8,438 nt of DNA, from the NCBI GenBank assembly GCA_025355225.1, contig JANYAB010000326.1, positions 1 to 8,438 on the forward strand, given 5' to 3'. This document shows, in pieces, positions 1-5,368 of the stretch. This DNA is from Bacteroidota bacterium (GTDB taxonomy: Bacteria > Bacteroidota > Bacteroidia > Sphingobacteriales > Sphingobacteriaceae). Position numbers and translations under genes: made by a program. Each line of letters opens with the position of its first letter. Position 1 is the first letter of the stretch. The notes under the pieces are model-generated. The model made no database searches, had not been told where the DNA came from, and saw only the letters and a list, made by a program, of their open reading frames with translations.

Positions 1-113
1 GGGCCGATGAAAAAAACAACAATGCAATAAAAGCTATGATCGACCCATCTTTAAATGTATATCTTATTATACAAAACGCCGCCCTTTATGCATTAGCAGA
101 AAAAAAACATTAA
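1..113 (+). CDS. C-terminal 36 residues of an unidentified gene, cut by the window edge
   Basis: An open frame enters from the left edge (first full codon at position 3) and stops at TAA 111-113. It encodes a 36-residue tail that contains DPSLNVYLIIQNAALYALAE, a short amphipathic or hydrophobic helix, and ends in EKKH. The gene lies about 130 bases upstream of the tape-measure-like gene on the same strand. In tailed phages that place is often held by a tail assembly chaperone or another small tail protein, but this assignment rests on position only. Too little is visible to name a family. Its reality is supported by the uninterrupted frame and a protein-like composition. Confidence 0.5.
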   Translation, partial: ADEKNNNAIKAMIDPSLNVYLIIQNAALYALAEKKH

Positions 114-160
114 AATCTTATTCTTTGAAATATCTATTTAACCAAAAAACAAAATCAATT

Positions 161-174
161 ATGCCATTTGGCAT
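161..174. repeat. Short perfect dyad upstream of the tape-measure gene
   Basis: ATGCCATTTGGCAT is a perfect 6-bp inverted repeat around a TT centre. It lies in the 127-base gap between the first gene's stop and the tape-measure start. No T-run follows it, so it is not a convincing terminator. It could be a protein-binding site or chance; no other copy was seen in the window. Confidence 0.25.
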
Positions 175-240
175 TTAACTCATATACTTAGATACAGCCT
201 GTTCGGCAATTACATTCACCCATCAACCAAAATTATAATC

Positions 241-1377
241 ATGGCAGACGACATTAACAAAAAAATCTCTATTGACATCCAGGTAAACACCGACGCACAA
301 AAACAGGTGGACCAATACAAAACCTCATTTGATAATTTGCGTACGGCTATAAGTTCTATCGGCAAGCCATTGGCTGAGATGTCAAAAGAAATGGACGCAG
401 CGAAAGAAGGCATGGCAAAAAGCGCCGTTCCCGATGAAAGTATATTTAAAAAAATCTTCGGTAATATCCTGGGCTATTACAAAAAAAATCAGAAAATCAT
501 AAGCGATACTACCGCAGATAGTGCCACAAAGGACGCTGCGAAAGTTGTTGTCAGCGCAAAAAGCGCCCAGGACAAAATAAAGGCGGCTGCAGTAGATAGC
601 GCCCAAAAAACGACCGACTCGATATTCACTATTGTTACTAAAGGAATTGAGGAGCAGAGCGATGCCAGAGTTCGGGGGTTGGAGGCTGACAGAAAAGTGA
701 TTGACAATGATACCAGCCGATCAGCAGCCGATAAAAAAACACATGACAATGAAATTTACAAGCAGGAATATCAAATAAAACTCAAAGCATTTAAGAACGA
801 ACAAAAGGTCAACATAGCGCAGGCAATCATGAACGGCGCAATTGCATTGACTAAAGCCGAGGCCGAATTGGGGCCAATTGCAGGCACGCTGGCATTAGGC
901 GCAATTGTTGCACAAACTGCCGCCCAGATCGCTACGATTGAAAGGCAGCAGCCACCACAAAACCAGGCTATGGCCAAAGGAGGGTATTTCAGGTCGGACG
1001 GAAAAGGTGCAGTTCTGCCGGGTTACAGCCGCACCGATAATACCAATGCCTACCTTCGCTCAGGCGAGGCTGTTGTGGTATCCGAAGCCATGCGTGATCC
1101 CTGGGCGAGGAACCTTGTTAGCGCTATCAACGTGGCCTTTGGGGGGCGGGACTTTTCAGTGCCCAATCTTGCCAAGGGCTACGCAGTCGGCGGTATATTT
1201 ACTGATGGCGGCAATGCCAACCGTTATTATAACCAGCCGGTAAATGATCAAAAGAACCTGGCCAATACAGTAGCTTATCAAATGATCAATAATTTCCCAC
1301 CAGTATATGTCGATGTAAAAGATGTTAACAACCAGCAAAACATACTGGCGCAGACGGTAAATAGGGTAAACTTATAA
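241..1377 (+). CDS. Short tail tape-measure-like protein
   Basis: This 378-residue protein resembles tape measure proteins of Bacteroidota phages, which set tail length and pass into the cell wall during DNA delivery. Residues 1-60 are polar and helical. Residues 85-190 are Ala/Lys/Asp-rich and probably coiled coil. Residues 191-232 form the hydrophobic stretch typical of such proteins, including GPIAGTLALGAIVAQTAAQI. A Gly-rich domain then runs from about 245 to 325, with AKGGYF, YLRSGEAVVVSEAM, NLVSAINVAFGGRDFS and YAVGGIF. The start at 241 is preceded by an A/T-rich leader with no clear ribosome site, as is usual for this phylum. Tape measures commonly run from about 600 to well over 1000 residues, so this one is short; a loss of central sequence is possible. 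The frame is intact. Its last 16 codons recur downstream at 1433-1480. The family call is fairly safe; working function is unproven. Confidence 0.75.
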   Translation: MADDINKKISIDIQVNTDAQKQVDQYKTSFDNLRTAISSIGKPLAEMSKEMDAAKEGMAKSAVPDESIFKKIFGNILGYYKKNQKIISDTTADSATKDAAKVVVSAKSAQDKIKAAAVDSAQKTTDSIFTIVTKGIEEQSDARVRGLEADRKVIDNDTSRSAADKKTHDNEIYKQEYQIKLKAFKNEQKVNIAQAIMNGAIALTKAEAELGPIAGTLALGAIVAQTAAQIATIERQQPPQNQAMAKGGYFRSDGKGAVLPGYSRTDNTNAYLRSGEAVVVSEAMRDPWARNLVSAINVAFGGRDFSVPNLAKGYAVGGIFTDGGNANRYYNQPVNDQKNLANTVAYQMINNFPPVYVDVKDVNNQQNILAQTVNRVNL

Positions 1378-1432
1378 AAGTCTCCCCTACTGGTCCGAAG
1401 GACTCCTCCGGAGGGGAGATTTAGAGGGGGCT
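1377..1432 (+). repeat. G/C-run repeat, upstream-type, with an internal expansion
   Basis: The element begins AAAGTCTCCCCTAC and ends GGGGAGATTTAGAGGGGGCT, matching the 36-base copies at 5320-5355 and 7443-7478. About 20 extra bases sit in its middle (near 1393-1413), containing GTCC-GAA-GGAC and the palindrome CTCCGGAG. The outer TCTCCCC (1381-1387) and GGGGAGA (1413-1419) can pair. Elsewhere in the window this orientation always sits just before a gene start, but here it directly follows the tape-measure stop and precedes only a gene remnant. Confidence 0.8.
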
Positions 1433-1480
1433 AACCAGCAAAATATACCGGCACAGACGGTAAATCGTGTAAACCTGTAA
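1433..1480 (+). pseudogene. Second, diverged copy of the tape-measure gene's 3' end
   Basis: These 48 bases align without gaps to 1330-1377, the last 15 codons plus stop of the tape-measure gene. By eye there are seven differences. The encoded tail NQQNIPAQTVNRVNL differs from NQQNILAQTVNRVNL by one residue; the other changes are synonymous (AAC/AAT, GCG/GCA, AGG/CGT, TTA/CTG). That pattern is expected of a sequence that diverged while still coding, not of a fresh duplication. No start codon or upstream body is present, so it is the remnant of a paralogous or allelic tape-measure gene. It lies directly behind the G/C-run repeat. Confidence 0.7.
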
Positions 1481-1505
1481 TAATTATTTTTAAGCAAGGC
1501 AAATG

Positions 1506-2078
1506 CTATTTGGGGTTGAGTATCAGTTCAAGCATTTTTTTGATAACGCCGTCGTTCTTTTGTTTAATATCAAAGTCGAAATTTTCTTCATCGCCCTGTA
1601 TGCGGATAGCAGTGATCGCGGTGGACGAAATTCTTTTAATATCATCTTTTATGACATTAACAGCTACCTCGCCAGTCCAGCATTCCCGGCCGGTTACGCG
1701 GGGACCGATGCCTTCACGCCTGGCGCCTATATCGCTTATAACAGGTATGGTCAGCAGCGTGTTGTCGGCTAATTTAAATATTACGCTATTGCCTTTAGCA
1801 ATGTTAAAATGACGATGATCAAACGTTGTCAATTCAACCTTTAGATGCAGATTAATACTGCCATGCAAATTTGAGGCGTAAGCTTCAATATCTTCTGCCG
1901 AAGAGCTTAGTGAGCCTTTATTTCCTGCCACCTTTTCGGTAGTCGTATAAAAGATGGTGTCGTTTGTAAATTTATCAATGCGCGGCTTATCCATCTTTTG
2001 GGCGAATGCAATAACAGGCATTGTTAAAATTCCGAAAATGAAACAGGCTTTTGTGATCTTTTCTAACTGGGAAGGCAT
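1506..2078 (-). CDS. Predicted secreted protein of unknown function, opposite strand
   Basis: This 190-residue protein starts at ATG 2076-2078. Its N-terminus, MPSQLEKITK followed by the hydrophobic ACFIFGILTMPVIAFA and then QK, is a good signal peptide with likely cleavage after AFA. No lipobox cysteine is seen. The mature part of about 165 residues has alternating polar and hydrophobic strands, including DKFTNDTIFYTTTEK, SVIFKLADNTLLTIPV and FDFDIKQKN. It resembles small uncharacterised periplasmic beta proteins of Bacteroidota; I do not recognise a function. An ATG at 2141 would extend the frame by 21 residues and bury the signal peptide. It also lies almost on the predicted transcription start, so the inner start is preferred. 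The gene is convergent to the tape-measure gene and divergent from the 85-codon gene. It is not a typical phage structural gene and looks like a host or cargo gene. Confidence 0.7.
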   Translation of the reverse strand: MPSQLEKITKACFIFGILTMPVIAFAQKMDKPRIDKFTNDTIFYTTTEKVAGNKGSLSSSAEDIEAYASNLHGSINLHLKVELTTFDHRHFNIAKGNSVIFKLADNTLLTIPVISDIGARREGIGPRVTGRECWTGEVAVNVIKDDIKRISSTAITAIRIQGDEENFDFDIKQKNDGVIKKMLELILNPK

Positions 2079-2145
2079 ATATGCGAGAGGTTTAAGTTTT
2101 CGCAATTTAATCGGTATTCTATTAATTAAAGAATATCCCATAAAA

Positions 2146-2175
2146 AAAATCTATCCCCATTAAATAACATACCAA
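2146..2175 (-). promoter_or_regulatory. Bacteroidota-type promoter for the secreted-protein gene
   Basis: Read on the minus strand, TTG at 2175-2173 is followed by exactly 19 bases and then TAGATTTT at 2153-2146. The published Bacteroidota housekeeping consensus is TTG about 19 bases before TAnnTTTG, so only the last base deviates. Transcription would start near 2141, giving a leader of about 60 bases before the ATG at 2078. This supports the shorter gene start. Confidence 0.5.
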
Positions 2176-2196
2176 TCACCAGGATAAAACAATAAA

Positions 2197-2454
2197 ATGA
2201 ACATCAAACTCGCCAACTCACTATTTGACGACGGCATATTTGCCGAAATGTATAAAGCCGGATTTTTAAGTGATAAAATATTTATTTACCGGGAAATATA
2301 TCTTTGGATAGCAGCCCAGTTAAAAACCAGGAACATTAACAAATACCAGGCGGTGTTAGAGGCCGAATCCAAATTTAATAAAGACAAACGTACAATCTGG
2401 CGCGCTCTTAACAGTTTTGACGATTGTGACACACTTGTGTCACGAACTAATTGA
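2197..2454 (+). CDS. Small protein with a possible helix-turn-helix
   Basis: The gene encodes 85 residues, starting MNIKLANSLFDDGIFAEMYK after an A-rich leader (AACAATAAA before ATG). Residues 50-74 (YQAVLEAESKF, then NKDKRTIWRALNSF) have the spacing of a helix-turn-helix, in which KRTIWRAL would be the recognition helix, like the TIYRAL segments of recombinases and small phage regulators. Residues 25-45 are a hydrophobic/aromatic helix (IFIYREIYLWIAAQL). The last codons, encoding DCDTLVSRTN, overlap the first of two identical 18-bp dyads that follow. This suggests an autoregulating DNA-binding protein standing in front of the capsid genes. The gene is oriented away from the secreted-protein gene. 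I do not recognise the exact family; the DNA-binding role is inference. Confidence 0.55.
   Translation: MNIKLANSLFDDGIFAEMYKAGFLSDKIFIYREIYLWIAAQLKTRNINKYQAVLEAESKFNKDKRTIWRALNSFDDCDTLVSRTN
2426..2443. promoter_or_regulatory. Operator-like dyad, copy 1
   Basis: GTGACACACTTGTGTCAC is a perfect 8-bp inverted repeat around CT. It is followed by GAACTA, so 24 bases are shared with copy 2. It lies inside the last codons of the 85-codon gene, leaving little room for translational readthrough to be its main purpose. An 18-bp dyad of this size is typical of sites bound by a dimeric regulator. Confidence 0.55.
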
Positions 2455-2501
2455 ATTTTTATTCTGACCTTTGAATATGCCAATCAGCATAAAAAACATT
2501 C

Positions 2502-2519
2502 GTGACACACTTGTGTCAC
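2502..2519. promoter_or_regulatory. Operator-like dyad, copy 2
   Basis: This is an exact second copy of GTGACACACTTGTGTCAC, again followed by GAACTA, 76 bp downstream of copy 1 (start to start) and about 150 bp before the protease start. The bases between the copies show no similarity, so only the 24-base block is duplicated. A weak -7-like GATATTTG lies just beyond it at 2542-2549, but no TTG stands at the right distance, so no promoter is called. Confidence 0.55.
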
Positions 2520-2562
2520 GAACTATGTAAAACCTTCTCCCGATATTTGTATATACCAAATC

Positions 2563-2658
2563 AGTTATAAGTTCTGAGTCCTAAGTTTTGAGTTCCTCTC
2601 ATCTCCAACGACAAATAATAAAAACTTAATCAAACACCCATAACTCAATACCCATAAC
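2563..2658. repeat. Degenerate heptad repeats in inverted arrangement before the protease gene
   Basis: From 2564 five consecutive 7-base units begin with GT: GTTATAA, GTTCTGA, GTCCTAA, GTTTTGA, GTTCCTC. After about 38 bases, CCCATAAC occurs at 2637-2644 and again at 2651-2658, exactly two heptads apart. On the other strand it reads GTTATGG, GTATTGA, GTTATGG, the same heptad style in the opposite orientation. The pair flanks an A-rich spacer immediately before the ATG at 2667. It resembles a known style of degenerate intergenic filler in this group. No function is evident. Confidence 0.5.
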
Positions 2659-2666
2659 GCTAAACA

Positions 2667-3869
2667 ATGAGCTACAAAATTTACTTATACGACACCGAAA
2701 CAGATTGCATAGGCTCCGGCAGCTTATCGTCATCAACAATACAAATGCAACTGGAAGCCGCAGCCGGCGAGGATGTAGAGGTACATATCAGTTCGGTAGG
2801 CGGCAACGCGTTTGATGCCATCGCTATATACGACCTGCTTAAAAAGTATCCCGGCAAGGTAACCACGTATGTGGATGCGTTGGCTGCTTCCGCTGCATCT
2901 ATTGTGGCTATGGGCGGCAAAACGGTGGTGATGAGCAAATACGCCCTGCTGATGATCCACAAGCCCATGGTAGGCTCGGGCGGCAATGCGGACGAGTTAT
3001 TAAAAGACGTACAGATGCTGAATGTGGTACAATCGCGCCTGGCTCAGATATACATGGACAAAACCGGGTTGGACGGAATTACAATCAATAGTTTAATCAA
3101 TTCCGTCACCTGGATGACCGCTGACCAGGCGCTTGATTTAGGCTTCATCGACCAAATAGAAGATTACAGTGAAGTCATCACCAACAGCGCCATTATTAAA
3201 AAATATACCAGCACTGCGCCCGCAGTTTATCAACGGGCCATCAACAAAATCTTAAACATAAACAGCAACATGAACATTGAAAACAAAGAACTTATCGACA
3301 AAACCACCTCGGTTCTGGATAAGATTATGAACTTCTTTAAGAGGGTAGTAAACAAACAAACCATTACCGACAAAGGCACGCTGCACCATGCAGGGGAAAT
3401 GGACGAAGGAACCGAAGTTTACCAGGACGAGGACATGAATACCCCCGCCGCGGCCGACACCTATACCACCTCTGCAGGTAAAAAAATTGAGGTAAAAAGC
3501 GGCCAGGTAGAAACCATTACCCCGGCAGAAACTGATGCTGATACAGACCCTGACGATGAGGATGACAGCCTGCCCGAAAGCGTACTGAAAGCTACTAATT
3601 CAAAAAGCATTCAAAACAGGGTTTTAGGGATAAAAGCAAAACTGCATGCCCAAAATGCCCTGTTAGCCGAAGCTAAAGCAGCCCTCGAAGCAGCCAACAC
3701 CCGCCTGGATCAAACACGGGATGAAATAAAGAACGAGATCAAATCAGACTTCTCCCCCTCAGCCGGTGGATCACGCCGCAGCAGCAAAGCAAAAACCGAA
3801 CCCCTCCCCTTCTTCGCCCCGCAAACTACTTTAGCCCAAAACGCTGTTAGGAAAGCGGTTGGTAAATAA
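2667..3869 (+). CDS. Phage prohead protease (ClpP/S14-like) fused to a scaffold-like domain
   Basis: The 400-residue protein has a ClpP-fold domain at about 1-175. HISSVGGNAFDAIAIYDLL gives the oxyanion-side GG loop. DALAASAASIVAMGG places the likely nucleophile at Ser75, and LLMIHKPM gives the catalytic His98. WMTADQALDLGFIDQI is the usual family end motif. The third catalytic residue, normally Asp in an LMDxxTW-like context, appears here as Asn145 (SLINSVTW). Residues 200-400 form a second part: an acidic stretch (DADTDPDDEDD), a segment of the style GTEVYQDEDMNTPAAADTYT common in Bacteroidota phage head proteins, a coiled coil (about 315-360) and a basic tail. This fits protease-scaffold fusions that cut the scaffold and themselves during head maturation. 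It precedes the capsid gene, as expected. The stop TAA abuts a G/C-run repeat. Confidence 0.85.
   Translation: MSYKIYLYDTETDCIGSGSLSSSTIQMQLEAAAGEDVEVHISSVGGNAFDAIAIYDLLKKYPGKVTTYVDALAASAASIVAMGGKTVVMSKYALLMIHKPMVGSGGNADELLKDVQMLNVVQSRLAQIYMDKTGLDGITINSLINSVTWMTADQALDLGFIDQIEDYSEVITNSAIIKKYTSTAPAVYQRAINKILNINSNMNIENKELIDKTTSVLDKIMNFFKRVVNKQTITDKGTLHHAGEMDEGTEVYQDEDMNTPAAADTYTTSAGKKIEVKSGQVETITPAETDADTDPDDEDDSLPESVLKATNSKSIQNRVLGIKAKLHAQNALLAEAKAALEAANTRLDQTRDEIKNEIKSDFSPSAGGSRRSSKAKTEPLPFFAPQTTLAQNAVRKAVGK
3270..3869 (+). CDS. Possible nested scaffold protein from an internal start
   Basis: ATG 3270-3272 (Met202 of the protease frame) falls at the junction between protease and scaffold parts, preceded by an A-rich run (AAACATAAACAGCAAC) that resembles the start regions of other genes here. 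Starting there would give a free 199-residue scaffold beginning MNIENKELIDKTTSVLDKIM. Lambda C/Nu3 and several other phages make a separate scaffold in this way. The arrangement here is inference from position and context only. Confidence 0.3.
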   Translation: MNIENKELIDKTTSVLDKIMNFFKRVVNKQTITDKGTLHHAGEMDEGTEVYQDEDMNTPAAADTYTTSAGKKIEVKSGQVETITPAETDADTDPDDEDDSLPESVLKATNSKSIQNRVLGIKAKLHAQNALLAEAKAALEAANTRLDQTRDEIKNEIKSDFSPSAGGSRRSSKAKTEPLPFFAPQTTLAQNAVRKAVGK

Positions 3870-3896
3870 CCCCCTAACCCCCTGAAGGGGGAATTC
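3870..3896 (+). repeat. G/C-run repeat, downstream-type, after the protease gene
   Basis: Two C-runs and a G-run, CCCCCTAACCCCCTGAAGGG plus GGAATTC, start directly after the TAA stop. CCCCC and GGGGG around TGAA form a short hairpin. It is an inverted relative of the element at 3954-3980, and the two bracket a 57-base A-rich spacer. A terminator role is possible, but there is no T-run. Confidence 0.8.
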
Positions 3897-3953
3897 TAAA
3901 ATCAACTTAACCGAATAAATCCTTTCCCTAAAAGAAACACACTAAAACCGGTA

Positions 3954-3980
3954 GCTCCCCCTTTAGGGGGTCGGGGGGCT
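3954..3980 (+). repeat. G/C-run repeat, upstream-type, before the capsid gene
   Basis: GCTCCCCCTTTAGGGGG followed by TCGGGGGGCT has one C-run and two G-runs, the mirror order of the element at 3870-3896. It ends 16 bases before the capsid ATG. On RNA it could fold on itself or pair with the downstream-type copy and loop out the spacer. Confidence 0.8.
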
Positions 3981-3996
3981 TAACCTAAAACAACAA

Positions 3997-5205
3997 ATGG
4001 CTCAATTTACATTTACAAACAACACCTATGCCGGCGAAGCGCTGGCGGGATTTATGGCCAGCACGCTCCTGGAAGCCGATTCGGTAAAGCGCGGATTACT
4101 AACCGTTATTAACGACGTTAAAGCACGCAAGGTAATAGTTGATGTGGACGACGACGTGGTACTGCAGGACCCATCCGGCATATTTCACGACCAGGGAACA
4201 ACTTCCTTACAAAACGAAAGCTACCTGGACCCGGTAGTGTACGAATTTATGAAACAGGAACAATGGGACAAACTGGTGCAATCGTGGGAGGCGCAAAGCT
4301 TAAAGCCCGGTGCATTTCTGGACTACGAAGGCGTTGTGGACCTGTCCGACTTTATGGTTCAGCGTTACTTAACCAAAATACAGATCGCGAACGAGCGCTT
4401 GTACTGGCTGGGTAAATCGTCAACCAAAGAAGCCACGTTCACAGCCGCTTTCCCGGGCTTATTACCGACTATTGCCGCAGCAACAGGAGTATACAAAGTT
4501 GGCCTGGGCAAACCGTCCACTTCCATCGCCGCAACCGCGATAGACGCTTTTGGCGTGGTAACCGTTGCGGATACTTCCACCCTTTCTGATGGCGACGTAG
4601 TATCTATCACTGCTGTAACCGGCAGCAGTAAGGATACCACAAACGGTGGCTCCGGGATTGTTGTACAGGGACAGTCGTACTTCATCCAGATCGTAAATGC
4701 TACCAGCTTTAAACTGGTGCGTAATTACAACGAAGTAAACAGCCGCAAGCCTGCAGCTTTTACGGGCACAGCAACCGCGGCAACCGTTAGCTATATCAAC
4801 GTGAGCAATGTGTTGCAGGTATTGGGTAGCGTATATGCACAGCTCGATCCGGCCGACCGTATCCAGGAAGACTTTAACCTGCAGATCCCCTTACACGTAG
4901 GCTATGCTTACGCACAGGCACAAGCCAATAAGGCGGTCAACGTTCTCAACGCTTTCACCGATATGAAGAAAATGGATTACCTCGGCATTCCGCTGCAGGT
5001 GATGAACCACTGGCAGGCAAACACCCTGTTAGGCGCACGCTCATCCAACCTCTTCTTAGGCGTCGACCTGCTTGGCGATGCTTCCGAACTATCCACCGTT
5101 TACATGAAGCCCTACACCAACGACAACGTAGTCCGCATGAAAGCCCGTATGAAAGCAGCCGTTAACTACAAATTCGCTAACGAGATATTCTACCTGTCGG
5201 CGTAG
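3997..5205 (+). CDS. Major capsid protein (HK97-fold type) with an apparent inserted beta domain
   Basis: The 402-residue protein forms the head shell. Position after the protease-scaffold, length, and sequence style point to a major capsid protein. The N-terminal part (about 1-160) includes DVVLQDPSGIFHDQGTTSL and the helix-rich VQRYLTKIQIANERLYWLGK. The C-terminal part (about 266-402) includes INVSNVLQVLGSVYAQLDPA, VMNHWQANTLLGARSSNLFL and a final KARMKAAVNYKFANEIFYL strand. Residues about 168-265 look different: AFGVVTVADTSTLSDGDVV, then GQSYFIQIVNATSFKLVRN, the motif of a small Ig-like or decoration domain frequent in phage fibres and surface proteins. Removing it would rejoin a normal-looking capsid core near VYKV and INVSNV. 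The start follows AACAACAA. The stop TAG is the first triplet of a G/C-run repeat. Confidence 0.8.
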   Translation: MAQFTFTNNTYAGEALAGFMASTLLEADSVKRGLLTVINDVKARKVIVDVDDDVVLQDPSGIFHDQGTTSLQNESYLDPVVYEFMKQEQWDKLVQSWEAQSLKPGAFLDYEGVVDLSDFMVQRYLTKIQIANERLYWLGKSSTKEATFTAAFPGLLPTIAAATGVYKVGLGKPSTSIAATAIDAFGVVTVADTSTLSDGDVVSITAVTGSSKDTTNGGSGIVVQGQSYFIQIVNATSFKLVRNYNEVNSRKPAAFTGTATAATVSYINVSNVLQVLGSVYAQLDPADRIQEDFNLQIPLHVGYAYAQAQANKAVNVLNAFTDMKKMDYLGIPLQVMNHWQANTLLGARSSNLFLGVDLLGDASELSTVYMKPYTNDNVVRMKARMKAAVNYKFANEIFYLSA

Positions 5206-5251
5206 CCCCACCCAACCCTCCCCGGAAGGGAGGGCTTTAATTTCTTCTTTT
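5203..5251 (+). terminator. Hairpin repeat at the capsid stop codon, terminator-like
   Basis: The downstream-type element begins with the TAG stop (TAGCCCCACCCAACCCTCCC). CCCTCCC (5216-5222) and GGGAGGG (5228-5234) form a 7-bp GC-rich stem around CGGAA, followed by CTTTAATTTCTTCTTTT. Stem plus T-rich tail looks like an intrinsic terminator or attenuator. A near copy lies at 7362-7400. It is an inverted relative of the elements at 5320-5355 and 7443-7478. Confidence 0.6.
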
Positions 5252-5319
5252 GAAAAAATTTCTTTTAATAAAAGAGATTTAGAGAAACCTAACAATTATT
5301 TAAAATCAACATGCTAATC

Positions 5320-5355
5320 AAAGTCTCCCCTACCGGGGGAGATTTAGAGGGGGCT
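5320..5355 (+). repeat. G/C-run repeat, upstream-type, before the tube gene
   Basis: This 36-base element is identical to 7443-7478. TCTCCCC (5324-5330) and GGGGAGA (5336-5342) form a hairpin, followed by TTTAGAGGGGGCT. It ends 13 bases before the ATG at 5369. The AGAGGGGG run is purine-rich and could serve as a weak Shine-Dalgarno-like stretch. Confidence 0.85.
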
Positions 5356-5368
5356 CAACAACTAACCC

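Noticed and set aside
905..1243. 112-codon plus-strand frame within the tape-measure gene
   Set aside because: It overlaps the conserved C-terminal tape-measure domain in another frame and resembles no known protein.
1377..1480. 48-bp target-site duplication made by insertion of the G/C-run repeat
   Set aside because: The two copies differ at about seven of 48 positions with a coding-type pattern, and other copies of the repeat show no such flanking duplication.
1503..1812. Plus-strand open frames of 89 and 100 codons opposite the secreted-protein gene
   Set aside because: They are antisense to a gene that has a clear signal peptide and promoter, and show no protein-like motifs of their own.
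2542..2549. Promoter -7 element GATATTTG before the protease gene
   Set aside because: It misses the first consensus base and has no TTG about 19 bases upstream; too weak to call.
2563..2658. Possible CRISPR-like array
   Set aside because: The units are 7 bases long, degenerate and contiguous, with no spacers; there are no cas genes in the window.
3954..3980. G-quadruplex in the upstream-type repeats
   Set aside because: Only two G-runs of five or six lie close together on one strand, whereas four tracts are normally needed; splitting the runs is possible but speculative.
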